DNA of 25,426 nucleotides. Origin: a virus. Below the pieces are notes generated by a model. The model saw nothing but the letters and a program-made list of their open reading frames with translations, did no database searches and was not told where the DNA came from. Made by a program: the position numbers and the translations under genes. Of the stretch, positions 14,252 through 22,257 are shown in pieces; position 1 is the stretch's first letter; each line of letters starts with the position of its first letter. Where the stretch lies: IMG/VR virus record IMGVR_UViG_3300025759_000634, positions 1 through 25,426 of that record. One strand, given 5' to 3'.

Positions 14252-14360
14252 ACTTAATTGTGCAGAGGCTGATATAGCCAAAGCACACAAACGTATGGCA
14301 TTTTGTTTAAGTGCCTTACACAATATAAAAAATAGAGATATAGAGGAAACAGAGATATGA
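14226..14360 (+). CDS. short hypothetical protein (44 aa), helical
   Basis: The frame is open from 14175. The start MEIAKAKNELN at 14226 is chosen because a GAAGAG lies 7 nt before it and the overlap with the upstream gene falls to 26 nt. An ATG at 14220 is also possible. A Glu/Lys/Ala helix, then AHKRMAFCLSAL. It ends in an ATGA overlap with the chaperone gene. No family is recognised. Confidence 0.5.
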   Translation: MEIAKAKNELNCAEADIAKAHKRMAFCLSALHNIKNRDIEETEI

Positions 14361-14653
14361 AACTAGCCGACCTAGCAATAAAACCCAAACTTATAAAATT
14401 AACAATAAATGATGAAGCCATAGTGAAAAAGTATGGTGAAGAATTAGAATTTTATATGTATGACAGACAACCATTAGATGTATTCAGTAAAATGGCAAAC
14501 GCCAGCACTGATGATATGGAAACTTACTTTACATTACTTACACAAATTATACTCAAAGAAGATGGCACACCAGTTATGAGTGATGACCACGTTCTTCCTG
14601 TTGATGTAATGACTGAAGCAATGAAATTAATTGGTGACAATCTGGGAAAGTAA
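14357..14653 (+). CDS. tail assembly chaperone, short (G-like) form
   Basis: A 98-residue acidic/helical protein placed two genes before the tape measure gene. This is the gpG-like product that helps fold the tape measure protein. Its last codons read CTG GGA AAG TAA and contain a GGGAAAG slippery heptamer, so a fraction of ribosomes move to the -1 frame and make the longer form. It starts in an ATGA overlap with the previous short gene. Confidence 0.8.
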   Translation: MKLADLAIKPKLIKLTINDEAIVKKYGEELEFYMYDRQPLDVFSKMANASTDDMETYFTLLTQIILKEDGTPVMSDDHVLPVDVMTEAMKLIGDNLGK

Positions 14654-14674
14654 CATCTCATCCAATTGATGAGA
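14644..14674 (+). promoter_or_regulatory. programmed -1 ribosomal frameshift site
   Basis: Slippery heptamer G GGA AAG (14644-14650), in the correct phase and identical to the one in lambda G/GT, directly before the zero-frame TAA. Five nt later a 7-bp hairpin, TCTCATC / GATGAGA with a 5-nt loop (14656-14674), fits a stimulatory structure. The -1 frame is open to 14916. Confidence 0.85.
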
Positions 14675-14916
14675 GTTCTGAAACCAATCTGTTATTGATG
14701 TTAGATAGTGTTGCAAAACGTTACGGTGTTTTGCCCAGCACATTGTTAGAAACCGGCGATACACTTGATTTGATGATATTTGATGTTGCGGTAAATTATG
14801 AAATTATTCAAAATGCCAAAGCAAACAAACAACAACTAAGTCAAGATATGCTGACCAGAGAAGTTGGCAAAGACAAACTAGAAAGTTTAAAAGAAAAATA
14901 TTACGGTAAAAAATGA
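14650..14916 (+). CDS. tail assembly chaperone, frameshifted T-like extension
   Basis: Read in the -1 frame after GGGAAAG, this adds 88 residues (VTSHPIDESSETNLLLM, then LDSVAKRYGVLPS) to the 98-residue protein, giving a G-T type fusion of about 186 residues that links the chaperone to tail tube subunits. The frame has no convincing start of its own: the only candidates, a TTG at 14695 and the adjoining ATG, lack a ribosome site. The tape measure gene lies downstream after one small gene, as expected. It overlaps the next gene by 4 nt. Confidence 0.8.
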   Translation, partial: VTSHPIDESSETNLLLMLDSVAKRYGVLPSTLLETGDTLDLMIFDVAVNYEIIQNAKANKQQLSQDMLTREVGKDKLESLKEKYYGKK

Positions 14917-15209
14917 TAACACTAACAACATCAATGAAAGAAGTAAGAAAAATGTTCGAAGACCTAGAAGACTTACCTCGCGACGTTATAAAACCAGCAT
15001 ACAAGTTTCTTAAAAAAGAAACACCCATTAGAAGTGGTAATGCTAGAAATAAAACTGTGTTAAGAGGCGACACTATAAAAAGTGGTTATCCTTATGCCGG
15101 AAGATTAGACGAAGGGTGGAGTCAACAAGCACCCAAAGGTTTCACAGAACCTACTATCGATCATATAGACAAATTGGTAGATAAAGAAATTAGAAGGTTA
15201 ACAAGATAA
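14913..15209 (+). CDS. HK97 gp10-like tail completion / neck protein
   Basis: A 98-residue protein with the pattern of HK97 gp10-type proteins: a helical N-terminus (MKEVRKMFEDLEDLPRDVIK), TPIRSGNARNKTVLRGDTI, YPYAGRLDEGWS, then APKGFTEPTIDHI. This family normally sits between connector and tail terminator genes, so its position just before the tape measure gene is unusual. It starts in an ATGA overlap with the frameshift extension and ends in a TAATG overlap with the tape measure gene. Confidence 0.65.
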   Translation: MITLTTSMKEVRKMFEDLEDLPRDVIKPAYKFLKKETPIRSGNARNKTVLRGDTIKSGYPYAGRLDEGWSQQAPKGFTEPTIDHIDKLVDKEIRRLTR

Positions 15210-17344
15210 TGGCTAAGAAAATAGAAGTAACACTCAAACTGAATGATAGAGATTTTGTTAGTGGTATTAAACGTGCTAACAGAAATCTAGACAAATTACA
15301 ACGTAATCTAAAGCAAACCGGCGGTAGTGCCAGAGGATTAAGTGGCCAACAAGGTATGGGTGGACTTACAACAGCCATTGCGGCTGTTGGTGCGGCAACA
15401 GTTGCTACAACAGGTCAACAAGGTGCACAAGTTAGGTTAAGCAGAAATTTAGTTGACCAAGTCCAAAAAACCGCAAACCAATTTAAAAGACTTAGAGATT
15501 CGTTAATTGAAGGCACAATTGAAACAAAAGATAATGTAAAAAAGGGAAGAGAGTTATATAATGTTCAACGAAAAGTATCCACAGCCGCAAAAAACCTAAC
15601 TCAAGAACAAATTGAATTAGAAAAAGGTCAAACAAAGGCTAATCAAGGGTTTGCTAAAGGCGGTGCTAGATTACTTAAATTTGCCGGTATTGCCGCGATA
15701 GTAGCCGGTGCTGTAGCAGGTATAACATTAGGTTTTAGACAGTTAGCCGGCAGTATATCAACAGCCGCAAGATTCCAAGATATCGAAACAACATTAACAA
15801 ACATTACAGGTAGTGCAGAAGCAGGTGCGTATGCTTTAAGTTTGGTAAAAGACGAAGCAACTAAATTACCCATTGCTTTTGATGAACTAGCCGGATCGGC
15901 GCCTGTGTTGTCCACCATATCAGATGACCTAGGTGGTTTAAGAAAAAATATTAATTTAGCCGCAGATATCAGTGCCCAATTTGGTATTGGATTTACAGAA
16001 GCCGCAAGTTCGTTGCAAAGAGCCTTTAGTGCAGGTGCTGGTGCGGCAGATATATTTAGAGAAAGAGGTGTTTTATCCGCGGCAGGATTCCAAGCAGGTG
16101 TAAGTTACAGCATTGACGAAACCAGAAAGAAATTGGAAGAATATGGTGAGTCCATAAAAGGTGCCGCACAAACCTTAAGTCAAACGTTTACAGGTGCTGT
16201 AAGTCAAGCAGGCGACAGAATAACATTATTTCAGGCGGCAATGGGTGAAGAAACATTGCCATTCTTTACAGCAACATTAAGAGAACTAGTTTCAGTATTT
16301 GACGAGAGTGGAGATGCCGCATATGCAACAGCAAAAACTATAGGTAAAAATGTTGTAGAAGGATTTCAGAATGCTGTGATCGGCGGTGCATATTTACTTG
16401 ATGTATTAGAAGCCGCAAAAAACGCCTTTGTCGAAATTGTTACACTGGGCGGATTGTTAGATGGTGCGTATGCGGCTATAGGTAATGCTTTAAAAAGTCT
16501 AGGTGTCAGTATAGGTGAAAGTCTAGATGGTATTATAGATTTTGACAAAGCAGAGGCGGCTAAAAAATTCTTTGATAGTGTAACTATGGATGCTGAACAA
16601 ATTAAACGTGCTAAAAAAACAGGCGAAGCCATTACAGATGCTACCAAAATACCTAAGGCAGCCTCGGACACCATAGAAGACACTAGAACAGCATTTGAGA
16701 AACTCAAAGATGCAATGGATCTTAGCAAAGGCACAAATCCAGAAGAATTTAAAGCATTTATGTTGAGTTTGAATTCAATATTCGAACAAGGCGAAATAGG
16801 TATAGATACTTACATAAACACAAAACGTGAACTGGATGAATTGTTCGGTCAAAATGAAGGCTTAAACAATTTTATTGACACATTAGGCACAGCACAAAAA
16901 TCCTTAAGTGAAGACTTGGCAACAGCATTCTTAGAAGGACAAAAGGCAGGAGACGCCTTTAAAAACTTCTTTAAAACTATGGTAACTCAAATAATTGCAG
17001 ACATTATACGTTTGCAAGTTATACAACCAATATTAACAAGTATATTTGGTGCATTTGGTATACAAGGATCATTTGCTACGGGCGGATCATTTATTCCAGG
17101 AAGACGTAATGGTGGACCAGTAAGTGCTGGCGGAACATACGTGGTTGGGGAAGATGGACCTGAGTTGCTTAGAATGGGCAGTCAAAGTGGTCACGTTATT
17201 CCAAACGGACAAGCAATGGGTGGCACAACCGTAAATTACAACATAAACGCCGTGGATGCCGCCAGTTTCAAACAACTGGTAGCACAAGATCCAGAATTTA
17301 TATACAACGTGAGTAGAGCAGGCGCAAGGAGGACACCTCAATAA
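15209..17344 (+). CDS. tail tape measure protein
   Basis: A 711-residue protein that sets tail length and is ejected with the DNA. It has a basic N-terminus with coiled-coil repeats (about 1-140), a hydrophobic segment at about 156-176 (FAGIAAIVAGAVAGITLGF), a long helical middle, a second hydrophobic region near 605-625, and the typical Gly-rich end GRRNGGPVSAGGTYVVGEDG, then PELLRMG and SGHVIP. At roughly 0.15 nm per residue, the family rule of thumb, the tail would be about 100 nm. It is coupled by TAATG on both sides. Confidence 0.92.
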   Translation: MAKKIEVTLKLNDRDFVSGIKRANRNLDKLQRNLKQTGGSARGLSGQQGMGGLTTAIAAVGAATVATTGQQGAQVRLSRNLVDQVQKTANQFKRLRDSLIEGTIETKDNVKKGRELYNVQRKVSTAAKNLTQEQIELEKGQTKANQGFAKGGARLLKFAGIAAIVAGAVAGITLGFRQLAGSISTAARFQDIETTLTNITGSAEAGAYALSLVKDEATKLPIAFDELAGSAPVLSTISDDLGGLRKNINLAADISAQFGIGFTEAASSLQRAFSAGAGAADIFRERGVLSAAGFQAGVSYSIDETRKKLEEYGESIKGAAQTLSQTFTGAVSQAGDRITLFQAAMGEETLPFFTATLRELVSVFDESGDAAYATAKTIGKNVVEGFQNAVIGGAYLLDVLEAAKNAFVEIVTLGGLLDGAYAAIGNALKSLGVSIGESLDGIIDFDKAEAAKKFFDSVTMDAEQIKRAKKTGEAITDATKIPKAASDTIEDTRTAFEKLKDAMDLSKGTNPEEFKAFMLSLNSIFEQGEIGIDTYINTKRELDELFGQNEGLNNFIDTLGTAQKSLSEDLATAFLEGQKAGDAFKNFFKTMVTQIIADIIRLQVIQPILTSIFGAFGIQGSFATGGSFIPGRRNGGPVSAGGTYVVGEDGPELLRMGSQSGHVIPNGQAMGGTTVNYNINAVDAASFKQLVAQDPEFIYNVSRAGARRTPQ

Positions 17345-17988
17345 TGAGTATACAAACAATTATAGATAACGCAACGTTTGTCACAGTAAACAAACGTAAA
17401 GTAGCCGCAAGTAGTGTGAGTAGAAGTGGACATATCAAAACAGCAGACAGAGGTGTAGGAGTATACCAATTTACTGTGGGTATGCACGCCGGACTAACTT
17501 ACAGCACCAACAGAAGTTTATTAGAAAGTTTAGACACTATGGATGTAATCAATGAAGCCAATATAAGTCTAAACAATAATACTGGTATGAATTATGTCAC
17601 AGCATATCAAGGTGATTTAACACAGGCAAATTTGGACCAGATAGTTTGCACAACAGGCACAGGAACAGATGGTGCTAACATTCACATAGACACCACAGGC
17701 GTAACAGGATCGCCAAGTGGTATATTGTTCAAAGCAGGAGATTACATACAGCCACTGGGCAACACAAGCACTTACAGATACCCTTATCAGGTAACATCAG
17801 ATGTAACATTTAGTCCTAGTTCAGACTTGACCATACCTGTGCATAGAGGTGTGCTAACACAAACAGGAACCAGCATAACAACCGGTGGGTTAAGAGTAGG
17901 TAATGCTGTAAACTTTCAAGTCAAAGCATTATCGATGCCCACATACAGTATAGTGCCAAAGCATTATCGATGCCCACATACAGTATAG
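17344..17988 (+). CDS. distal tail protein, C-terminus altered by a tandem duplication
   Basis: A 214-residue beta-rich protein directly after the tape measure gene, where distal tail / tail-tip components lie (DRGVGVYQFTVGMHAGLTYS; VTSDVTFSPSSDLTIPVHRG). The last 11 residues (from VPKHYRCPHTV) come from a second copy of a 35-bp repeat read out of frame. Taking out one copy gives a 223-residue protein ending VPHDRVQFSGDFELMEVITD, whose stop overlaps the next start (TAATG). That is almost certainly the ancestral end. Either the gene is mutated or the duplication is an assembly error. Confidence 0.75.
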   Translation: MSIQTIIDNATFVTVNKRKVAASSVSRSGHIKTADRGVGVYQFTVGMHAGLTYSTNRSLLESLDTMDVINEANISLNNNTGMNYVTAYQGDLTQANLDQIVCTTGTGTDGANIHIDTTGVTGSPSGILFKAGDYIQPLGNTSTYRYPYQVTSDVTFSPSSDLTIPVHRGVLTQTGTSITTGGLRVGNAVNFQVKALSMPTYSIVPKHYRCPHTV

Positions 17989-17992
17989 TGCC
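17923..17992 (+). repeat. exact 35-bp tandem duplication inside a tail gene
   Basis: 17923-17957 and 17958-17992 are identical. The unit begins AAAGCATTATCG and ends AGTATAGTGCC. Because 35 is not a multiple of 3, the second copy shifts the reading frame and brings in a TAG at 17986-17988. Confidence 0.98.
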
Positions 17993-18050
17993 ACACGATA
18001 GAGTGCAATTTAGTGGCGACTTTGAATTAATGGAGGTTATCACAGACTAA
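17991..18050 (+). pseudogene. stranded C-terminal coding tail of the 17344 gene
   Basis: Nineteen codons plus TAA (PHDRVQFSGDFELMEVITD) that would finish the upstream protein if the duplication were absent. They are now out of frame with it. An ATG in the second repeat copy (17970) could start a 26-codon frame, but no ribosome site precedes it. The TAA overlaps the ATG at 18050. Confidence 0.75.
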
Positions 18051-18733
18051 TGGCTACTACTATAACAGCAGTTCAACAAGACCACATTGTTAGTGTTGTG
18101 CTTATAGACTTAACATTAGATAATACCACATATTATATAAGCAATGCTTATAAACCAGTCACATACAACAGTAATACTTACACAGAGTTAGGCAGTTTCT
18201 TAAGTATGGATGCAATCACCGATGATATAAAAACTACTAATGGAGACTTAGCAATAAGCCTTAGTGGTATACCCAGTGATGCAGACTATATGAACATAAT
18301 ACTTACCAGCAAAATAAAAGGCGGTGAAGTAATTGTTAGACGTGGCTTTATGGATAAAAATGACCTTGAACTGGATACCAGTCAAGTGTTTACACGTTAT
18401 AGTGGTATAATTGTAAACTTTGCAATCACAGAACAAGTAGATATATTAGCAAAACAAAACACTAATAGTGTCACAATAACAGTTGCAAGTTTGAATCAAT
18501 TGTTACAAAATAAAATAAAAGGACAATTAACTAATCCAGAAGACAGAAAACGTTTATTCCCCAACGACCAAATATTCGACAGAATACCAGACTTACAAAA
18601 CTTACACTTTGACTTTGGTAAAGAGTTCAAGAGTGGTGGTAATTATGGCGGTGGTGGAGGCCGAGGCCGTGGAGGCGGCGGAGGCGGAGGCGGTGGTGGC
18701 CGTGACAGACAACGTATAGTAGATGAAAGATAA
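18050..18733 (+). CDS. distal tail protein with poly-glycine C-terminus (DUF2163-like, tentative)
   Basis: A 227-residue protein of which about 190 residues are folded. The pattern (VVLIDLTLDNTTYYISNAYK; DIKTTNGDLAISLSGIP; GGEVIVRRGFMD; TRYSGIIVNF) resembles tail-tip proteins of the DUF2163 / BR0599 type. The end, about residues 196-217, is nearly all Gly with a few Arg, then RDRQRIVDER. Glycine-rich loops occur in phage adhesins, but here the tract may be a flexible linker. The corresponding DNA is a GC-rich GGN repeat, unlike the rest of the gene. It is coupled by TAATG on both sides. Confidence 0.65.
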   Translation: MATTITAVQQDHIVSVVLIDLTLDNTTYYISNAYKPVTYNSNTYTELGSFLSMDAITDDIKTTNGDLAISLSGIPSDADYMNIILTSKIKGGEVIVRRGFMDKNDLELDTSQVFTRYSGIIVNFAITEQVDILAKQNTNSVTITVASLNQLLQNKIKGQLTNPEDRKRLFPNDQIFDRIPDLQNLHFDFGKEFKSGGNYGGGGGRGRGGGGGGGGGGRDRQRIVDER

Positions 18734-19191
18734 TGATAGTTAGAAGAGCAGAATTTAAAGATTATGAAGCAATAAAAGGTTTTATGATTGACTTTGCAAA
18801 TGCAAATCCATTCTCAGGATTGCAACAACCAAAACACAATGATGTGTATGCAAACAGAGTAATCGACAGCATAAGAAAGGCAGGAGTAGCCTTAGTTGCA
18901 GAAGCAGAAGGCAAAATAGTAGGAATGCTGTTGGCAATGATACAAGGTGATATGTGGTTGCCGGAAGTAAAGTCAATGAGAGAGATTGCTTGGTGGGTAG
19001 ATCCAGAACACAGAGGATCAAGTGCCGGTGCAAAATTATTAAAAGAGTATGTAGGTGTAGGAGACCGACTGGTAGAAGAACGTGTCATAAGTGCATACAC
19101 AATAACAACATTAGGTATGGGAGACCATTTGAATATGCAAAAAAGAGGATGGACACCAATAGAAACTAACTTTGTTAGAGGAGCCGCATAA
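18733..19191 (+). CDS. GNAT-family N-acetyltransferase
   Basis: A 152-residue GNAT enzyme using acetyl-CoA. The first strand and helix are MIVRRAEFKDYEAIKGFMID. The acetyl-CoA-binding motif A is AWWVDPEHRGSSAGAKLLKE (86-105, pyrophosphate loop around R94-A100). The substrate is unknown. It lies between two tail genes and is coupled to both by TAATG, so it is expressed with the virion genes. It may acetylate a tail or host surface component. Confidence 0.88.
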   Translation: MIVRRAEFKDYEAIKGFMIDFANANPFSGLQQPKHNDVYANRVIDSIRKAGVALVAEAEGKIVGMLLAMIQGDMWLPEVKSMREIAWWVDPEHRGSSAGAKLLKEYVGVGDRLVEERVISAYTITTLGMGDHLNMQKRGWTPIETNFVRGAA

Positions 19192-21278
19192 TGGCAGTAT
19201 TTTCAGCAATAGCAACAGCAATAGTAGGTGCAGTAGCAACAGCAGGAACTATTCTTGGATCAACATTATTGTTTGATGTTGTTGTAGGTGTAGTTGCCGC
19301 AGGTTTAGCCACAGCAACTGCCAGAGCAACAGGTATGTTTAAGGCACCCAGTGCCGGTGAAGCAAACGATCCAGGTGTAAGAATAACCCTAGCACCAGAC
19401 ACAGCAAACAAAATACCAGTGTTGTATGGTAAAGCATTTACCAGTGGGCCCATATTCGATGCCGCAATCAGTAATCAAAACGAAACAATGACTTACTGTA
19501 TTGCACTCAGTGAAGAAACAGATACAGGTAGTTTTACAGTTTCAAATGTTTTTCTAAACGATGCTAGACTTGTTTTCAGTGGTAATAGTGTTACCAGTCA
19601 CTTTGATCCTAACGGAACAAGTGCAACAACTTACGCCGGTAATGTGAGAGTTAATGTTTATCAAGGTGGATCAACAGGAAGTGATGTTATATTTCCAACT
19701 AGTGGCACAGGCTCAACTACACCAGCAACCAGTTTGGTGGCACATTGGGCACCAGCAACACATACAGCAAACAATTTGGTGTATGCAGTAGTGCAAATTG
19801 ATTATTCACCAGAAAACGGACTAACAGGTTTACCACCCATAACATTTGAAATGACCAACAGTCTTAAGAATCCAGGTTTGGTGCTACAAGATTATTTGAA
19901 CAATGATAGGTATGGTGTAGGATTCAGCAACACACTGATTGATACAAACAGTATAGTGGGCACAGCCAATACAGCAATGCGAGGTTTTTGTGATGAACTT
20001 ATCGATTACAAAGATGCAGGTGGTAGCACACAACAAAATGCACGTTATGAAATAAATGGTGTATTAACAACCTTTGCAGATACTAGAACAAACATAGATA
20101 GAATATGTCAAGCAGGCGGAACATACTTTGCATATGACGGTAAACAAGGCAAATTCAAAGCAATACCTAACAGAGCATACACAGCCGCAGAACAAGCCAA
20201 TGCACTGGTATACAATGATAGCAATATGGTAGGTAAGTTAGACATAAGTTCAACAGAATTGTTCAGTATGTATAACGCAGTAGAAGTAGAGTTTGCAGAT
20301 GACAACAGAAAAGACCTAATGAACACGGTGCTTATAGAAACACCAGCAGGCGACAGAAACGCAAATGAACCAGACAATGTATTAAAATACAACATTGATT
20401 TAATCAATGACAAGATAAGAGCAGAAAGATTAGCAAATGTTGACCTTCAACAAAGTCGATTAGCAACAGTTATTCAGTTTAGCACAGATTATAGTGGTAT
20501 GCAAACAGATATAGGTGATATTGTGAAAGTAGATAATGACTTGTATGGTTTCAACAACAAACTGTTCAAAATTATGCGAACCAAAGAAGTAGAAACAGCA
20601 CAAGGTATGATTGGTGTTGAAATGACTGGTTTAGAATATGACGATAACATTTACACAATGCCAGTTAATGCACAATTAGACTTGCCTAGAGCAAACATAG
20701 ATCAACCTAGAATACCTATATACCCACCAGGAAGTTTTCCTTTACCAATTGCACTGGAAGGTGGTTATGGTAATTTAAATATTAACGTCGAAAAGTTCGG
20801 TAATCAACTTAATAGATTTCATTTTGGACCTTTAAGTCCGGGTGGACAAGTAGAAGACAAACCGGCAAACAAATTAAACTTGGGTAACACCACAACATAT
20901 ACCAATTTGTTTACCAGAAGAGAATTAGACTTCACAGCAGGTGGCGGATTAGAACCAGGTGACTATTCATTTATAAGTGGTGCAACACCTATAGGAGCCG
21001 GAAACGCAAATCCTGCCAGTTTTAGTGTTATTTCAAATGTGCAAATACAATATGCAAATGGATTTGTGCAAAAAGAAGAGTTTGGTCTCAGTGTATTGAA
21101 TGTAACAAATCCACCCAGTGTGATAGAAGCAAACAAAAAGATTGTTGTTGGCCCAAATCCAGTAAGTGGTAATGTGGTAATGGAAGGATTTAACACATTA
21201 GATGATGTAAGTGGTGATAGAGGATTTAACAGTATAAGATATGATATGTTGAGAATAACCAAAGGAGACGTATTCTAA
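19191..21278 (+). CDS. tail tip / host specificity protein (J-like)
   Basis: A 695-residue protein near the end of the tail module. The first about 46 residues are Ala/Val/Gly-rich and hydrophobic. Then follows DPGVRITLAPDTANKIPVLY, a start seen in central tail-tip proteins of J-type phages. The middle has FCDELIDYKDAGGSTQQNAR and RTNIDRICQAGGTYFAYDGK, the usual hub domain signature, and later WRITE-like Gly/Pro stretches that suggest the receptor-facing end. It is the likely hub that closes the tail tube and carries the fibres. TAATG coupling on both sides. Confidence 0.8.
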   Translation: MAVFSAIATAIVGAVATAGTILGSTLLFDVVVGVVAAGLATATARATGMFKAPSAGEANDPGVRITLAPDTANKIPVLYGKAFTSGPIFDAAISNQNETMTYCIALSEETDTGSFTVSNVFLNDARLVFSGNSVTSHFDPNGTSATTYAGNVRVNVYQGGSTGSDVIFPTSGTGSTTPATSLVAHWAPATHTANNLVYAVVQIDYSPENGLTGLPPITFEMTNSLKNPGLVLQDYLNNDRYGVGFSNTLIDTNSIVGTANTAMRGFCDELIDYKDAGGSTQQNARYEINGVLTTFADTRTNIDRICQAGGTYFAYDGKQGKFKAIPNRAYTAAEQANALVYNDSNMVGKLDISSTELFSMYNAVEVEFADDNRKDLMNTVLIETPAGDRNANEPDNVLKYNIDLINDKIRAERLANVDLQQSRLATVIQFSTDYSGMQTDIGDIVKVDNDLYGFNNKLFKIMRTKEVETAQGMIGVEMTGLEYDDNIYTMPVNAQLDLPRANIDQPRIPIYPPGSFPLPIALEGGYGNLNINVEKFGNQLNRFHFGPLSPGGQVEDKPANKLNLGNTTTYTNLFTRRELDFTAGGGLEPGDYSFISGATPIGAGNANPASFSVISNVQIQYANGFVQKEEFGLSVLNVTNPPSVIEANKKIVVGPNPVSGNVVMEGFNTLDDVSGDRGFNSIRYDMLRITKGDVF

Positions 21279-21676
21279 TGAGTAATTATATTCTATATCA
21301 CACAGACACTGGTTTTATAGAAAGTGTGTTGAGGTTAACTGATACCAGCAAACAAAAAATGCTAGACAACAATCCAGGCATTGCATTTATGCCAGGCACA
21401 GTTGCAGATGTAAACAAAGTGCAAATGAACGTGTCAGTAACACCGCATTTTATAGAAGCAAAACCAGAAAAAGTTATAAACATACCACAATATGTGAGAC
21501 AACAAAGATTAACATTACTAAAACTCAGTGACTGGACACAAACAACAGATTCACCATTAAGTGCCAGTAAGAAGGCAGAATGGGCCACATACAGACAAGC
21601 ATTGAGAGATATGCCCACAAATGCAGACAATTGGGCCACAGTAGAAGACATAACCTGGCCCAGTCAGCCAAGTTAA
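21278..21676 (+). CDS. tail assembly chaperone-like protein (Phage_tail_APC type)
   Basis: A 132-residue protein. The second half, RQQRLTLLKLSDWTQTTDSP, then ASKKAEWATYRQALRDMP and WPSQPS, matches the conserved block of the Phage_tail_APC / fibre-assembly group, in which a DWT.D..L...W..YRQALRD.P signature precedes a WP. Such proteins usually follow tail-tip or fibre genes. It ends the TAATG-coupled series; the next gene is separated by 65 nt. Confidence 0.75.
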   Translation: MSNYILYHTDTGFIESVLRLTDTSKQKMLDNNPGIAFMPGTVADVNKVQMNVSVTPHFIEAKPEKVINIPQYVRQQRLTLLKLSDWTQTTDSPLSASKKAEWATYRQALRDMPTNADNWATVEDITWPSQPS

Positions 21677-21741
21677 GATAAATATAACAAAATAAGCCTT
21701 GTAGACCTCAGTTTGCAAGGAAATTCCCTCAGGAGTGAAAT
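21677..21741 (+). promoter_or_regulatory. intergenic leader, possible late promoter
   Basis: A 65-nt gap containing GATAAATATAAC (21677-21688), similar to the GATAAATA before the portal gene, then CCTTG/CAAGG pairing and a CAGGAG ribosome site before 21742. No good -35 box is placed. It may allow separate expression of the fibre genes. Confidence 0.3.
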
Positions 21742-22248
21742 ATGTCAGGTAGAGTATTAGATTTTAAGAGTTACGTTGGTGGAATGGACAACGTAATTGT
21801 AGAAGAAATGGTTCCATCCAAACAAAAAACATTTAGATATGACTATGGTGTAGATATTACTAACTATAGTTTCGAATTAAGTGCCCAAACAATAGTAATA
21901 GATACTATTGCATATGACCGTGTAACCGGTGACCCAAATTTTACAGATTCCACAGTTTTAGGCAGTTTTGCCAATGTAGACTTTGGTGCAGGTAATATTA
22001 ATGTTGTTAGTGCCGCAAATGGCACAGTTGATATAACTATCCCAGCACAAAGATACACTGGTAATATTATACCAGATGCAAGAACTAATGTGCCAGTAAC
22101 AGTTGTTAGTGTGAAATGGACAGACAGCACAATAACTCCAACTCAAACAGACAGCCATAGATGGGCAATATTAGAGAGATATGAACCAGATGTTACCATT
22201 GGTAATCCAACATTAGATGCCGGTTTCACAGCAATACCAACATCGTAG
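21742..22248 (+). CDS. hypothetical structural protein (168 aa)
   Basis: A beta-rich protein with CAGGAG translation signals, placed between the tail-tip operon and the fibre gene. Repeated Val/Thr/Asn strands (FELSAQTIVIDTIAYDRVTG; TDSTVLGSFANVDFGAGNIN; GTVDITIPAQRYTG) suggest an immunoglobulin-like or fibre-attachment domain. No family is recognised. It overlaps the ribosome site of the fibre gene by a few bases and is probably a virion component. Confidence 0.65.
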   Translation: MSGRVLDFKSYVGGMDNVIVEEMVPSKQKTFRYDYGVDITNYSFELSAQTIVIDTIAYDRVTGDPNFTDSTVLGSFANVDFGAGNINVVSAANGTVDITIPAQRYTGNIIPDARTNVPVTVVSVKWTDSTITPTQTDSHRWAILERYEPDVTIGNPTLDAGFTAIPTS

Positions 22249-22257
22249 GAGAACTAA

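Noticed and set aside
14695-14916. Independent 73-residue gene
   Set aside because: Its start codons lack a ribosome site, and the frame continues upstream to the GGGAAAG slippery site, so it is the frameshift extension of the chaperone.
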